A stretch of 64,000 bases of DNA from Thermoplasmata archaeon (GCA_038874435.1 JAVZCK010000002.1:1-64000), one strand, 5' to 3'. Positions 53,777 to 63,516 are shown, numbered from the stretch's first letter. Numbers and translations are program-made. The notes: a model not told the origin generated them from the sequence alone.

Positions 53777-54073
53777 TTATTCCTCTTTTGTTGCAGAGGC
53801 AATTTTCTTTTCCATGCTATGTACTGTGTCCAGTCGTTCATCAATTTTAAGCGTGGTCACAATGCGTTTTGGACCTGCTTCTGCAACTGCTCTATGGGCT
53901 CTTCCTGCAATTTCCATTGCTTTCTCCAGTGTCTCTACTTCGAAGCATGTGCCCATTGGCGAGACATGATATTTCACACCGCTTTCTTTTATTGCTTTCA
54001 CAGCCAGACGCACATATTTTCCCACACTCGTGCCTTCTCCTATTGGCACCACACTTATCTCAGCTACGATCAT
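53777..54073 (-). CDS. MTH1187/YkoF-type thiamine-binding protein
   Basis: A 98-aa ferredoxin-like protein of the MTH1187 family. Signature segments are MIVAEISVVPIGEGTSVGKYV, SPMGTCFEV and RIVTTLKIDER. Bacterial and archaeal members bind thiamine or its pyrimidine part and often sit with thiamine genes. The start at 54073 gives the standard N-terminus. One nt separates it from the ThiI-like gene and both lie in one operon with cobA. Whether it really binds thiamine here is inference. Confidence 0.88.
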   Translation of the reverse strand: MIVAEISVVPIGEGTSVGKYVRLAVKAIKESGVKYHVSPMGTCFEVETLEKAMEIAGRAHRAVAEAGPKRIVTTLKIDERLDTVHSMEKKIASATKEE

Positions 54074-54197
54074 GGTTAGTAAGATACAGTTGGAAGATAT
54101 AGAATTTTGGTTTTTGACATCAATAAATGCGGTCTTATTGGGGTTCACATTGTAAACTTTTATATATTAAACACATTTCCAGCTGAGGTAGATTTCC

Positions 54198-54740
54198 ATG
54201 GCTATAAAGATCCATCCAACTGCAGAGGTTTCCGAGCGAGCCAAAATTGGTGATGGCACAAAAATCTGGCATCAGGCACAGGTAAGGGAAGATACAGAGA
54301 TAGGTGAAAACTGTAACATTGGAAAGGGAGTTTACATAGATTTTGGAGTAAAAATCGGAAACAATGTAAAAATCCAAAATTATGTGAGTGTATATCATGG
54401 TGTCGTAATTGAGGATGATGTGTTTGTCGGTCCCTCTGCAACATTCACTAATGACCTATATCCGAGAGCGAAATACTGGGGGGAAGAAAGGTTAGTAAAA
54501 ACCCTTGTGAAAAAAGGTGCATCTATTGGTGCGAATGCTACAATTGTATGTGGGATTATCGTTGGAGAGTACGCGATGATTGGTGCAGGTTCTGTGGTGA
54601 CAAAAGATGTTCCTCCTCATGCCCTTGTTCTTGGTGTTCCTGCCAGAATCCGGGGCTATGTATGTGAATGCGGTTTCCCTGCAAAGAAAGTTGACAATCA
54701 CTACACTTGCACAAAATGTGGCAAAAATTTTGAGATTTAA
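54198..54740 (+). CDS. Sugar N-acetyltransferase (left-handed beta-helix, WbpD type) with zinc ribbon
   Basis: A 180-aa acyltransferase with hexapeptide repeats ([42 protein letters not shown]), the catalytic-site segment [24 protein letters not shown] and GVPARI before the C-terminus. This matches WbpD/WlbB enzymes that N-acetylate the 3-amino group of UDP-aminosugars for surface glycans or glycoproteins. A C-terminal zinc ribbon (CECG...CTKCG, about 155-175) is a common addition in archaea. A TATA ttttatatatt (54159-54169) about 30 nt upstream serves it. Confidence 0.9.
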   Translation: MAIKIHPTAEVSERAKIGDGTKIWHQAQVREDTEIGENCNIGKGVYIDFGVKIGNNVKIQNYVSVYHGVVIEDDVFVGPSATFTNDLYPRAKYWGEERLVKTLVKKGASIGANATIVCGIIVGEYAMIGAGSVVTKDVPPHALVLGVPARIRGYVCECGFPAKKVDNHYTCTKCGKNFEI

Positions 54741-54769
54741 AATAAAAGGTAGAAAATTATTAAATTTTT

Positions 54770-56971
54770 TTACATTCCAGCATAGTAAGCTTCATCATAT
54801 GGCTCTGGTTTCAATCCTTTTCTAGTTCTTATCTGAGCAACGACATTCATCATCATTTCTCTCGGAACTGGCTGGAATCCCATATTCTCAGTTCCCCAAA
54901 GCACTTTACCTGCAGTCGCACTTCTTATGTCACTGGCAAACCCGAACATTTCTGAAACTGGAACTTTAGCAATTATTGTAGTGTAATCTCCCACTTGCGT
55001 CATATCCATTATTTCTCCGCGTCTTTTTTGTAATTCTCTTGTCGCATTACTCATGATTTCTTGAGGCACATTCACTGTGACTTTCTGAATTGGTTCAAGG
55101 AGAATTCTTCCTGCTTGACACATCGCACCGTAGATTGCAGACCGCACAGCAGGAATTACTTGGGCAGGACCTCTGTGAATGCTATCTTCATGAAGCTTTG
55201 CATCCACGAGTCGCACTTTCACGCCAGTAACTTTCTCTGCCGCAAGAGGGCCCCTATCCATTGCTTCTTTGAAGGCCTGAATGCAGAGTTCCATTGTTTC
55301 ATTCAGATACTGGATACCCCATGTAGCATCAACGAAGATATTCTTCCCCTCAATCCAGACAACCTTCTTTGCTTCTTCTTTGTCCATCCCTGCATCCTGG
55401 AGCTTCTTTGCCAATGCCTTTATGTCCTTTATTCTCTCTCCAGTTGGAATCTCTCCGTTTTCAATTGCCTTTATGACTCCCTCTTCCAACGGGCACACTT
55501 CTAGGTAGAACCGGTTATGCTTGTTTGGAGATTTACCCTCAAAAGGACCTCCTTTCCCTTGAACACTCTCACGATATACCACTATCGGCTTTGAAATGTT
55601 TATCTCTACCCTATGGTCATTGATTATTCTGTATGTCGTAATTTCTAGGTGTAATTCGCCCATTCCTGAGAGAAGATGCTCTCCAGTTTCTTGATTTATC
55701 TCAACCTTTAGCGACGCATCTTCCTTAGCCACTTTTCGCATCACCTCAATCAGCTTTGGAAGGTCGGCCATCTTCTTTGGTTCAATTGCCACTGTGACTA
55801 CTGGCTCAGATACATGGACAATTTCCTCGAATGGTGTAATGTCTGGAAGATTACTTGCAGTCACACCAACAACTGCATGCGATAAGCCAGTAACTGCCGC
55901 AATGTTGCCAGCTACAACTTCGTCAACGACAAGCCGCTCTGGGCCCATGAAGAGAGAGACATGCTGAACCTTATCTTTGAATTTTGTGCCTGCAATATAA
56001 AGTTCCATGCCTTTCGTCAATCTCCCGCTGAAAAGTCGTCCCGTTGCAATCTCACCAGCATTCGGGTCGATTGTAATATCAGTTATCATAAATGAAACAG
56101 GGCCATCAGGATCTACGCTAAGCATCGCCTTACCAACAGGGCTTTCAAGCTCTCCTTTCCAAATGTGGGGTATTCTGTATTTCTGGGCCTCTATTGGATT
56201 TGGTAAATGTCTCACGACCATATCGAAGACCACATCGTTTATCCTTGCCTTTCCAGCCAGCTCTTTATGTCTTCCTTCAGAACAGAGTTCGATGATGTCT
56301 TTAAATGTGACACCAGTTTTCTTCATATAGGGTACAGAAAGCGCCCAGTTATGGTATGCACTTCCGAAGGCAACGCTTCCATCCATCACACTTACTTTCC
56401 ATTTTGACTTGAACTCCTCTGGTGCCATCTTTTCGATCAGGGCATTGACATCGTATATGATTTTTGTAAACCTATCCTGAAGCATTTGTGGTGTGAGTTT
56501 AAGCTCATTTATAGCTCGATCTACCTTACTTATGAATAGTACTGGCTTTACTTTTTCACGAAGTGCCTGTCTCAAGACAGTTTCTGTTTGTGCCATCACG
56601 CCCTCTACAGCACACACAAGCACCACTGCACCATCTACTGCTCTCATCGCTCTTGTCACATCGCCACCAAAGTCCACATGCCCTGGTGTGTCAATCAAGT
56701 TGATGAGGTATTCCTGTCCTTCGTAAGGGTGCACAATGCTTACATCTGCGTTGTTTATTGTGAGTTGTCTCGCCTGTTCCTGTTCATCAAAGTTAAGCAC
56801 AAGTTGTTTGCCCGCAAGCTCGCTTGAAATCATCCCTGCTGCTGCTAGAAGATTATCTGACAGCGTGGTTTTTCCGTGGTGAATGTGAGCAACAATACCA
56901 ATGTTTCTTATGTTCTCCTTTTTATACATCATCTTTGGAATTTTCTTGATTAACTCTTCACGCAAATACAT
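54770..56971 (-). CDS. fusA: Translation elongation factor EF-2 with altered G motifs
   Basis: A 733-aa archaeal EF-2, which moves tRNA and mRNA through the ribosome using GTP. Domain order is complete, and the diphthamide loop is present with its histidine ([15 protein letters not shown]). Third gene of the S12-S7-EF2 operon. Unusual: the P-loop reads AHIHHGKTT rather than AHIDHGKTT; switch I reads EQARQLTI rather than EQARGITI; and the base-specificity motif reads SKVD rather than NKVD. All are confirmed at nucleotide level. The rest (DTPGHVDF) is normal, so it is likely functional but divergent. Confidence 0.93.
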   Translation of the reverse strand: MYLREELIKKIPKMMYKKENIRNIGIVAHIHHGKTTLSDNLLAAAGMISSELAGKQLVLNFDEQEQARQLTINNADVSIVHPYEGQEYLINLIDTPGHVDFGGDVTRAMRAVDGAVVLVCAVEGVMAQTETVLRQALREKVKPVLFISKVDRAINELKLTPQMLQDRFTKIIYDVNALIEKMAPEEFKSKWKVSVMDGSVAFGSAYHNWALSVPYMKKTGVTFKDIIELCSEGRHKELAGKARINDVVFDMVVRHLPNPIEAQKYRIPHIWKGELESPVGKAMLSVDPDGPVSFMITDITIDPNAGEIATGRLFSGRLTKGMELYIAGTKFKDKVQHVSLFMGPERLVVDEVVAGNIAAVTGLSHAVVGVTASNLPDITPFEEIVHVSEPVVTVAIEPKKMADLPKLIEVMRKVAKEDASLKVEINQETGEHLLSGMGELHLEITTYRIINDHRVEINISKPIVVYRESVQGKGGPFEGKSPNKHNRFYLEVCPLEEGVIKAIENGEIPTGERIKDIKALAKKLQDAGMDKEEAKKVVWIEGKNIFVDATWGIQYLNETMELCIQAFKEAMDRGPLAAEKVTGVKVRLVDAKLHEDSIHRGPAQVIPAVRSAIYGAMCQAGRILLEPIQKVTVNVPQEIMSNATRELQKRRGEIMDMTQVGDYTTIIAKVPVSEMFGFASDIRSATAGKVLWGTENMGFQPVPREMMMNVVAQIRTRKGLKPEPYDEAYYAGM

Positions 56972-56978
56972 AACTTAC

Positions 56979-57701
56979 TCACCTGCCTGAGAGTGCAATT
57001 CTTTCGGTATCCTCTTTCTTTGCGACCGCGAAACTTCCCATGTCGCCTTTCGCTGCAAGAATTATTTCGTTTGCAAGACATTCTTCCATTGGTTTCGTGG
57101 ATTTATGAGTGGCTGTGATTGCACCAAGAGCAAGATTCCTTATTGCCACATTTACCCTTCTGTATGGTGCAGAGTCCACGGATTTCACCACAGATATTCC
57201 TCCATATTGGAGCCTTGTAATTTCCTCACGGGGTGCAGAATTCACAATTGCATCTACGAGCACTTGCAACGGATTGGTTTTTGTCCGCTGGTAGATTATA
57301 TCGAACGCTTTTTTGACCACATTGTAGGCCTTTGATTTTTTGCCTGAATAGTTGTTGTATTGCCTTGTCTTTTTACCAATCTTGCCCGTCTTCATTAGAG
57401 CATTTATCAATCTCTCAACTACATTCATTCTGGCTTTTATGAAGGGAGCATTTGATAGCTTTCCTTCGCTGTGTGGTAAAACTACTGGATCCAGATTTAT
57501 GTATTTTGCCATACCCATATCCTTTATAACAATGTTTTCCCAAGAGTATTTACCAAAAAGCAGAAGGCCGTGCTCTGCAAGTGGTGACTTCTTTTCCATA
57601 GCATCAGTTTTTTCTTCTTTTGGAGTTTCTCCTCCCGACTTCCCTTTCTGATTCTCATTGGTTTCGCTAGTAACTGGAGTTTCCTGTTTTTCTTCGCTCA
57701 T
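56979..57701 (-). CDS. rps7: 30S ribosomal protein S7 (uS7), N-terminally extended
   Basis: A 240-aa uS7, a primary 16S rRNA binder at the head of the small subunit. The core (about 45-240) has LINALMKTGKIGKKTR, NPLQVLVDAIVNSAPREE and the family C-terminus FAVAKKEDTERIALSGR. An extra N-terminal stretch of about 40 residues is rich in Glu, Lys, Thr and Ser and makes it longer than typical archaeal uS7 (about 190-215). ATG at 57701 is favoured by SD ggtga 6 nt upstream; a GTG lies at 57710. Between rps12 and EF-2. Confidence 0.94.
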   Translation of the reverse strand: MSEEKQETPVTSETNENQKGKSGGETPKEEKTDAMEKKSPLAEHGLLLFGKYSWENIVIKDMGMAKYINLDPVVLPHSEGKLSNAPFIKARMNVVERLINALMKTGKIGKKTRQYNNYSGKKSKAYNVVKKAFDIIYQRTKTNPLQVLVDAIVNSAPREEITRLQYGGISVVKSVDSAPYRRVNVAIRNLALGAITATHKSTKPMEECLANEIILAAKGDMGSFAVAKKEDTERIALSGR

Positions 57702-57706
57702 TTTCT

Positions 57707-58138
57707 TCACCTCACTGGTTTCTGTTTCCTGCCTTTCACAAGCTCTTTGAGTGAAATATTGTTAACCTTTATCACTTTATATCTTACACCTGGAATATCT
57801 CCATATGACCTTCCCATTCTTCCGCCAATTCCTTCTACCAGAACCTCGTCGTGCTCATCTATGAAGTTGATAGCACCAACACCCACTGCAAAGGCAGTGA
57901 TCTGACGCCCGTTTTTGATTAACTGAATTTTGACACATTTTCTAATGGCAGAGTTTGGCTGTTTTGCCTCGATTCCCACTTTTTCAATCACAATTCCCTT
58001 TGCTTGGGCCGAACCCTCCAATGGGTCTGACTTTTCCTTCAGTTTCAGCACCTTTCGCTTATAGTATCTACTACTCCATCTAAACTTTTGTCTGTTTCTC
58101 GAAAGTTTTCTACCAGCATACAGTCCGTTAGGCGGCAT
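57707..58138 (-). CDS. rps12: 30S ribosomal protein S12 (uS12)
   Basis: A 143-aa uS12, the decoding-centre protein. Seen: [18 protein letters not shown] at the N-terminus (archaeal type), [19 protein letters not shown] (the streptomycin/decoding loop) and [17 protein letters not shown]. Start at 58138 (MPPNGLY) is the family norm; the frame stays open to 58165. First gene of the S12-S7-EF2 (str-like) operon, with its promoter just upstream. Confidence 0.96.
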   Translation of the reverse strand: MPPNGLYAGRKLSRNRQKFRWSSRYYKRKVLKLKEKSDPLEGSAQAKGIVIEKVGIEAKQPNSAIRKCVKIQLIKNGRQITAFAVGVGAINFIDEHDEVLVEGIGGRMGRSYGDIPGVRYKVIKVNNISLKELVKGRKQKPVR

Positions 58139-58164
58139 AATTTGACACCCACAATACCAAAACA

Positions 58165-58185
58165 CAAGTGATATATAAAACCCAT
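58165..58185 (-). promoter_or_regulatory. Promoter of the S12-S7-EF2 operon
   Basis: On the minus strand gggttttatatatcac contains a good TATA box (58171-58180). Transcription would start about 25 nt further, near 58147, leaving a leader of roughly 10 nt before the rps12 ATG at 58138. Confidence 0.6.
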
Positions 58186-58264
58186 GGATAGGTAGAAAAC
58201 GAGGCTTTACCTTTACATAGGGCTTTATTTTCGTAATCTGGGTGTCTGTTTACATCATCCTAAA

Positions 58265-59011
58265 TCAAATAGCGATCAATTCAAGATGAGATTTCCTCTG
58301 ATGGTAAGCTGCATATCCAATGATTAGTAACCCTACATACCATATCAAGTCATAGGGATGGCCGTCGTAGTATCCTAGATTCTGATTTGCAAAGATGTAG
58401 AATATGTCTCCAATCATCACTGCAATGAGTCCCGAGGAGAGCAACACCCAGCCGTTAGATGTGACATCCATCTGAATAATGAACATCACAGCGAATAGGA
58501 GAAAGATGTCAAGAAGAGAAAAAACCATGTATGCGTCGTCAAAATAATCGAAGCCATTTGCAAGTGCAGGTTTCACTGAGATGAAGAAAACAGCGATGCA
58601 CCAGCCCACTACTGAAATCATCGTAGTGGCACTGTTTCTAGCAGTCAGAACGAAGCCAGCAAGTGCAATTTTTTTTGCAAATCCAAAAATATAGAGTGGA
58701 ATCGCCACAATTCTGAAAAGAATCATTCCTCCTTTCAGACCTGCGATTACTGCAATCTGGCCAAGAGCTAGACACACAAGTGCAATAGAAAACACCAACC
58801 AAACCTGTCCTTCTCCACTTTTAAGTCCGTACAACTGATAAGTTCGGAAGCAAAAGAAGACTGCTAAAATCAGAGAAATTGCACCTGCAAACTGGTTGAA
58901 AACAATCTGGGCTTCGCCACTGAGCCAGACACCTAACACGAGCATTATCACAAAGAAGAGTAAAAAACCGATAGTTATTTTATCCTTCAAGAGTGAATTT
59001 GTAGATTTCAA
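58265..59011 (-). CDS. Multi-pass membrane protein of unknown function
   Basis: A 248-aa protein with about eight membrane helices and short loops, ending in a basic tail (YHQRKSHLELIAI). No recognised motif; conserved polar residues within helices are few. The late segment YDGHPYDLIWYVGLLIIGYAAY resembles membrane sensory modules (7TMR/MHYT-like) but I cannot assign it. TTG start at 59011 with a strong SD (gggggt) a few bases upstream. It is 1 nt after an 80-aa gene, so the two form an operon. Confidence 0.65.
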   Translation of the reverse strand: MKSTNSLLKDKITIGFLLFFVIMLVLGVWLSGEAQIVFNQFAGAISLILAVFFCFRTYQLYGLKSGEGQVWLVFSIALVCLALGQIAVIAGLKGGMILFRIVAIPLYIFGFAKKIALAGFVLTARNSATTMISVVGWCIAVFFISVKPALANGFDYFDDAYMVFSLLDIFLLFAVMFIIQMDVTSNGWVLLSSGLIAVMIGDIFYIFANQNLGYYDGHPYDLIWYVGLLIIGYAAYHQRKSHLELIAI

Positions 59012-59012
59012 G

Positions 59013-59255
59013 CTATTTACCCCCTTCCAGTTTTTTCAGGATTGTGTGTTTTACCGCGTTTGCCTTTTCAGGGCTTACAAAACTTCTGATTGATGGAATT
59101 ATATGCTGGTCTAATGCCAGAATCATTTGGTCTTTAGTCACAGAGTCAGGTGTTGCACCTATCATGAGCAAACCTTTTTTCACTACCCCGACTGACAGAA
59201 TATCTCCCAGAAAAGAGAGTTCTTCTACAGTAACCTCGAATATTCTGTTCCCCAT
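59013..59255 (-). CDS. Small soluble protein of unknown function
   Basis: An 80-aa protein (MGNRIFEVTVEELSFLGDI) with a beta-like N-terminus and an alpha-helical C-terminal half, ending KKLEGGK. No cysteine motif or membrane segment. It lies directly upstream of the membrane protein, with overlapping regulatory signals, and could be its soluble partner. I do not recognise the family. Confidence 0.6.
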   Translation of the reverse strand: MGNRIFEVTVEELSFLGDILSVGVVKKGLLMIGATPDSVTKDQMILALDQHIIPSIRSFVSPEKANAVKHTILKKLEGGK

Positions 59256-59306
59256 GCAAATCCCCGCAAGAGAATGGAATGTGTTTCAAATATAAATACA
59301 TACCTA

Positions 59307-59320
59307 CAAATTATTTATAT
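59307..59320 (+). promoter_or_regulatory. Promoter of the flavin disulfide reductase gene
   Basis: TATA-like aattatttatatta is centred near 59313, about 30 nt before the ATG at 59344 and only about 13 nt before the ATG at 59326. Archaeal spacing therefore favours 59344 and a nearly leaderless transcript. Confidence 0.5.
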
Positions 59321-59343
59321 TATAAATGCGCTTTACTCTAACT

Positions 59344-60768
59344 ATGAAAGAGTATGATTTGATTCTAGTAGGCACAGGTTCTGGGATGTATATTGTAGAC
59401 GCACTACTCAAAAAAAATCCAGAGTTGCGCGTTGCAATAATTGAAAAGGACGAACCAGGAGGTATCTGCCTCACGAGAGGTTGTATACCTACCAAGCTTT
59501 TGCTCTACCCAGCAGAACTGGTCACTCTAGTCCGTGATGCTAGTAAATTTGGCATTGAGATTAAAACGATGAGGATAGATTTCGAAAAAGTGATGAGAAG
59601 AATGCGGGAAAAAATAGACCATGAAATTGAACAGATCCACCATGGTTTGAGCCATCATAAAAACATAGATTTCTATCCCACTGTAGGAGAGTTTATTAAA
59701 CCCTACGTTTTGAAAGTTGGAAATGAGCTTATTACTTCCAAAACAATCTTATTATGCACTGGCTCAAGACCTGCAATCCCACCTATAAAAGGGATTGAGA
59801 AAGTAAGATACCACACCAGCGATACGATTCTCCATATCACTAAACTCCCGAAAACTCTGGCAATAATCGGTGGAGGTTACATAGCTGCAGAATTCGGGCA
59901 TTTCTTTTCTACAATGGGTTCTAAAGTGACAATCATTGGTAGAAATCCACAATTCCTCCCAGATGAAGAGCCAGAGATAGCCACAGCTGCCAGAAAAATT
60001 CTCTCTGCTGCGATGAATATTTATACGAACTATGAAGTGATTGAATTGCAGCAAACTCTTACAAACAAAAAGAGAATTGTTGCGATAGAAAGGAAATCGA
60101 AAAAAGTAGAAGTATTTGAAGCAGAGGAAGTATTGATAGCTACTGGGCGTGCCTCAAACTCGGATTTACTTCATCCAGAGAAAGCGGGTATAAAAACGAA
60201 CAAGAACGGCTGGATTGTTGTAGATGAGTTTTTGCAGACCTCACAGCCAGGAGTATGGGCGTTTGGTGACTGTATAGGAAAATACCAGTTTAAACATGTT
60301 GCCAACTATGAAGCGATGATTGTTTACTACAACTTGCTTTCCAAACAACCAGTAGCAAAAGTGGACTACCATGCTGTGCCCAGAGCAGTTTTTACCTACC
60401 CTGAAATTGCGAGTGTGGGTCTGAGAGAGAGTGAGTGCATTGAGAAGTATGGAAAGGACGACCTTTTGATAGGTTTTTATAAGTACGAGGACACTGCAAA
60501 AGGGGATGCGATGGCCATAAAGGATTGTTTCGTGAAAGTGATTGTGAGAAAAGAAAGTTTGGAAATTTTAGGTGCACACATTGTAGGTCCATACGCATCC
60601 ATTCTAATCCAGGAAATAGTGAATCTTATGTACACTCCAGACAGAAGTGCGGTGCCCCTCATACAGAGCATGCACATACACCCAGCGCTGTCAGAAGTTG
60701 TGGAAAGAGCCCTTAATTCTCTGATGCCAATTGAACACTACCATCACATTCTTGCCCATCACATGTAA
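59344..60768 (+). CDS. lpd: Dihydrolipoamide dehydrogenase-like flavin disulfide reductase
   Basis: A 474-aa FAD/NAD(P) enzyme of the pyridine nucleotide-disulfide reductase family. FAD motif LVGTGSGMYI (8-17), redox cysteines in GGICLTRGCIPTK (Cys42, Cys47), NAD motif IIGGGYIAAEFG and the C-terminal catalytic HIHPALSEVVERAL. It regenerates oxidised lipoyl groups, or reduces another disulfide such as mycothiol or Hg2+; no 2-oxoacid dehydrogenase genes are adjacent, so the partner is open. Start chosen from the promoter position. Confidence 0.9.
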   Translation: MKEYDLILVGTGSGMYIVDALLKKNPELRVAIIEKDEPGGICLTRGCIPTKLLLYPAELVTLVRDASKFGIEIKTMRIDFEKVMRRMREKIDHEIEQIHHGLSHHKNIDFYPTVGEFIKPYVLKVGNELITSKTILLCTGSRPAIPPIKGIEKVRYHTSDTILHITKLPKTLAIIGGGYIAAEFGHFFSTMGSKVTIIGRNPQFLPDEEPEIATAARKILSAAMNIYTNYEVIELQQTLTNKKRIVAIERKSKKVEVFEAEEVLIATGRASNSDLLHPEKAGIKTNKNGWIVVDEFLQTSQPGVWAFGDCIGKYQFKHVANYEAMIVYYNLLSKQPVAKVDYHAVPRAVFTYPEIASVGLRESECIEKYGKDDLLIGFYKYEDTAKGDAMAIKDCFVKVIVRKESLEILGAHIVGPYASILIQEIVNLMYTPDRSAVPLIQSMHIHPALSEVVERALNSLMPIEHYHHILAHHM

Positions 60769-60792
60769 AATGCTATAGTGATAGCCATAATT

Positions 60793-61200
60793 TCAAACAT
60801 CAAAAATAACTGTGCCATAGCCAGTTAATTCGTTGATTTCCAGCATGTGATATGTTACACCCTTAACAAGCAATTTTAACTTGTGATTTTTTATTTTCTC
60901 ACCCTTTGCCAATGCTTTAAGCACAAAAAGGCCATTCTCCTTCTCAACTTCTACATCAAATTCTGAGAACACAAGCCGCGATGCATCATGGAGAAAAAGA
61001 AGTTCTGAGAGATAGGCGAAAGCCAGTTCTTCGTAAGTTTCTCCTTTCACCTCAATTTTTTCCTCTCGCTCATGTCTTACTGTATCTAAATCCACAATCA
61101 ATGAAAACATTCCTTTACTCATCTCCCTTAAAATTTCTGCTGGCGTTTTTCCATATGCCTTTATTCCCACATCTGCAGTATGCTCAATTATCTCATACAT
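60793..61200 (-). CDS. Archease
   Basis: A 135-aa archease. IEHTADVGIKAYG (metal-binding Asp10), FAYLSELLFLHDA, KALAKGEKI, VKGVTYHMLEI and the C-terminal IFDV with a metal-binding Asp are family hallmarks. It activates the RtcB RNA ligase, which joins tRNA exons after intron removal, so it is functionally tied to the intron-bearing tRNA-Gln in this window. Downstream of the CCA enzyme on the same strand with a 30-nt gap. Confidence 0.95.
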   Translation of the reverse strand: MYEIIEHTADVGIKAYGKTPAEILREMSKGMFSLIVDLDTVRHEREEKIEVKGETYEELAFAYLSELLFLHDASRLVFSEFDVEVEKENGLFVLKALAKGEKIKNHKLKLLVKGVTYHMLEINELTGYGTVIFDV

Positions 61201-61230
61201 TGCACTGCCTTAAACTCCGAGGGAATAAAT

Positions 61231-62574
61231 TTATTTCCATGGAAATTCTGGTTTCAGGAAGCGCACAAGCATGTTGAGCACTGCCTTCGTTTTCAACTTA
61301 GATGCCTCTTCCACCCTGATTTTCCTACCCGCTAGATCTTTGCCCAGGTTCCATTCTCCAGCATGGGCTTTAAGAAATTCCAGTGCATCGTTCTCTTCAT
61401 TGAGCAAGCCCACAACCCATCTGCCCCCAGAAACAAATGGTTTGAGAAACACATCCTTTCTCTTGCTGTATTTTCCCAAGAACTCGTCAGAATTTTTAAG
61501 CCACACATAAGGTCCTGCATGTAGATAGAGCTTTGGTATCTTCTGGTTTTCCAATTCAATAAAGACCCAGATTTCTTTCTCAGTAAAAAAGGAAAAGGAA
61601 CGGAGGACTTTAAAGCCAGCCATGCCCAGATTCTGAACAATCACCCGTTCCATCTTCTTTACCTGCGATGCAATGATGTCGTCCACTTTCTCAGGGCGTT
61701 CCGTAGAAATTGAAAGAATTGCGGTACCTGCCCTCTTAATATAGCCCAGCACCTCTTTTCTGGCTTTCTCAGCTGACAATTCTCTCTTTATAGGATAGAA
61801 AAATTTGATGTCTGGTTTTTCCAGATAATGCTGGGCCGCAACAATGAAAAGAGAGAGGGATTCCAGCGAGACCGCAGATGCCACATTCCTGCCAGGGTCA
61901 ACTGGGTCAATAAAAACCAATGGTTCGATAAATTTCTTTACTGGCTCTTTTTCAATCCACATATGAACATTTGCCCTCCAGTTTTTAGCACTTTCAAGCA
62001 CTCCTCTGAAAGTTCCATACTTGATTATGAGAAGCTCACAAAGATAGCCAGAGAAACCCTGGACTGCTGCCTCCGCTCCATAAATCCCCAGACCTTTGAG
62101 GAAGCGCTTGAGCAGTCGCACTTCGTCCTTCTGTTCTTCTTTCAGATGCTCGTTCACATACTTGTTATGGAATGGAGTTCTATCCACCGCACTCAGTTTC
62201 TTTGATGGATCCTTCACCTTGTAGCAAGGAACAATGTCCACCTCAAAACCCCTGTAAATCCCATGCACATAGGGATGTTCAGCATACTTCAATTCTCCTC
62301 GCAGCACTGCCATCCCTATCTCTATTCCCAATTTTTCAAGTTTCTCCCTCAGAAGGTCTTCAGGGAAAAGGAGGAATATGTCAATGTCCCTGCTTTCCTT
62401 CAGATATGTGTCTCTTGCGCAAGAACCCACAACAAGCACTTCTGCATTTGCTTTTTTGTTGGCAATGCACTCTTTCAGTTTTTCAGTCAACTCACTAATT
62501 GTGTGTTCAATCAGCAATCTTGTCTTTGTATCTGGACGAATTTTCTCAAGCACTTTTTTTTCAACATCGTACAT
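61231..62574 (-). CDS. cca: Archaeal CCA-adding enzyme (class I)
   Basis: A 447-aa nucleotidyltransferase that builds the 3' CCA of tRNAs. The catalytic pattern VVGSCARDTYL followed by SRDIDIFLLF (Asp63, Asp65) is the class I signature, with the third acid in FEVDIVP. The archaeal-type central domains follow (VRLLKRFLKGLG, YLCELLIIKYG, DPVDPGRNVASAVS). The two tRNAs in this window lack encoded CCA, so the enzyme is needed. It is next to the anchored CBM9-like gene (1 nt) and upstream of archease. Confidence 0.96.
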   Translation of the reverse strand: MYDVEKKVLEKIRPDTKTRLLIEHTISELTEKLKECIANKKANAEVLVVGSCARDTYLKESRDIDIFLLFPEDLLREKLEKLGIEIGMAVLRGELKYAEHPYVHGIYRGFEVDIVPCYKVKDPSKKLSAVDRTPFHNKYVNEHLKEEQKDEVRLLKRFLKGLGIYGAEAAVQGFSGYLCELLIIKYGTFRGVLESAKNWRANVHMWIEKEPVKKFIEPLVFIDPVDPGRNVASAVSLESLSLFIVAAQHYLEKPDIKFFYPIKRELSAEKARKEVLGYIKRAGTAILSISTERPEKVDDIIASQVKKMERVIVQNLGMAGFKVLRSFSFFTEKEIWVFIELENQKIPKLYLHAGPYVWLKNSDEFLGKYSKRKDVFLKPFVSGGRWVVGLLNEENDALEFLKAHAGEWNLGKDLAGRKIRVEEASKLKTKAVLNMLVRFLKPEFPWK

Positions 62575-63471
62575 TTACATCTGCACCCTGCGAAGAAGAA
62601 ATGGTAGGGCTGCGACAAGCATCGGAATAAGTAGCCCTGTGTTTTCTGGCACAATGTTTGATGGATTGTTAGGTGCTACATTGTTATTGAGGGCAGAGTA
62701 GTTCCAGTATCCAATAAGGGTTTGGGGGCTCGCACCACCAGGGTTTTGTGAGGGCGTGGCACCGAAAAGCCAGTTATTGGCACCATTCGTGAGGAAAAGC
62801 ACGACTTTAACTGCGGATGGATTTCCGATGTCAGCATAGGGTAAAGCAATTTCTGCAGTTCCGTTGTCCCAGTGCCATGCTGGAAATCCTCCATTTCCAG
62901 TATATGGCATGTCAATCTGCCATTCTGTTCCATTCCAGTGCCGCAAATTCCAGTAATAGTCAGTGTCTCCATAAGGTCTGGGTTTGAAAACAAAGCACCA
63001 GTCAGCAGAGAACGGAAGTGTGTGCTGTCCATTCCAGTCAACAGAGGTCGTTGTGCCTCCTGTTTCTGTATCCAGATAGACCCAGAGCACATCGTAGTCG
63101 TCATTGCTTCCATGGAAGGTTTCACCCCTTGAGAGTCCAACAAAGAGAGAGGTTTCATTCCATGTGAAATACCAGTTTGCATTGTCCTTGCCAGTGAGAT
63201 TTTCGTCGTTGTGCCAGTCGCTCAGATTAGCATCAACTGTTATGTTGTGGTATGTGGTAAGGGGCTGGAAATTCTGGTTACTGGAAAATGATTGGCTTGT
63301 TCTCAGTGCAGGAGCAAAAATGCTAAGAAGGAGCATAATTCCGAAGAGACACAAACTCACTGGTATCCATTTTCTCCAGGCACGCCTTGTCCTGGCATTG
63401 CCTTCATTCCCAGCTTGCGAACAGAGCCCGCAAACAAATCCTCTTCTTTTTGTTAAGCTTTTCATCTCCAT
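62575..63471 (-). CDS. Secreted CBM9-like protein with C-terminal membrane anchor
   Basis: A 298-aa protein. The basic N-terminus is followed by a signal/membrane helix (VSLCLFGIMLLLSIFAPAL, about 38-56), then a domain beginning ITVDANLSDWHNDE, the opening of CBM9/DOMON-type beta-sandwiches that bind carbohydrate or heme, and finally VPENTGLLIPMLVAALPFLLRRVQM split as VPENTG + helix + RR, an anchor or sorting signal. A TATA ggttatatatcc (minus strand, 63495-63506) lies about 25-30 nt before the ATG at 63471, so the transcript is leaderless. It leads the operon with cca and archease. Confidence 0.75.
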   Translation of the reverse strand: MEMKSLTKRRGFVCGLCSQAGNEGNARTRRAWRKWIPVSLCLFGIMLLLSIFAPALRTSQSFSSNQNFQPLTTYHNITVDANLSDWHNDENLTGKDNANWYFTWNETSLFVGLSRGETFHGSNDDYDVLWVYLDTETGGTTTSVDWNGQHTLPFSADWCFVFKPRPYGDTDYYWNLRHWNGTEWQIDMPYTGNGGFPAWHWDNGTAEIALPYADIGNPSAVKVVLFLTNGANNWLFGATPSQNPGGASPQTLIGYWNYSALNNNVAPNNPSNIVPENTGLLIPMLVAALPFLLRRVQM

Positions 63472-63516
63472 CACTGGTTCTTAGAATAGATTTGGGATAT
63501 ATAACCATTGCTTATC

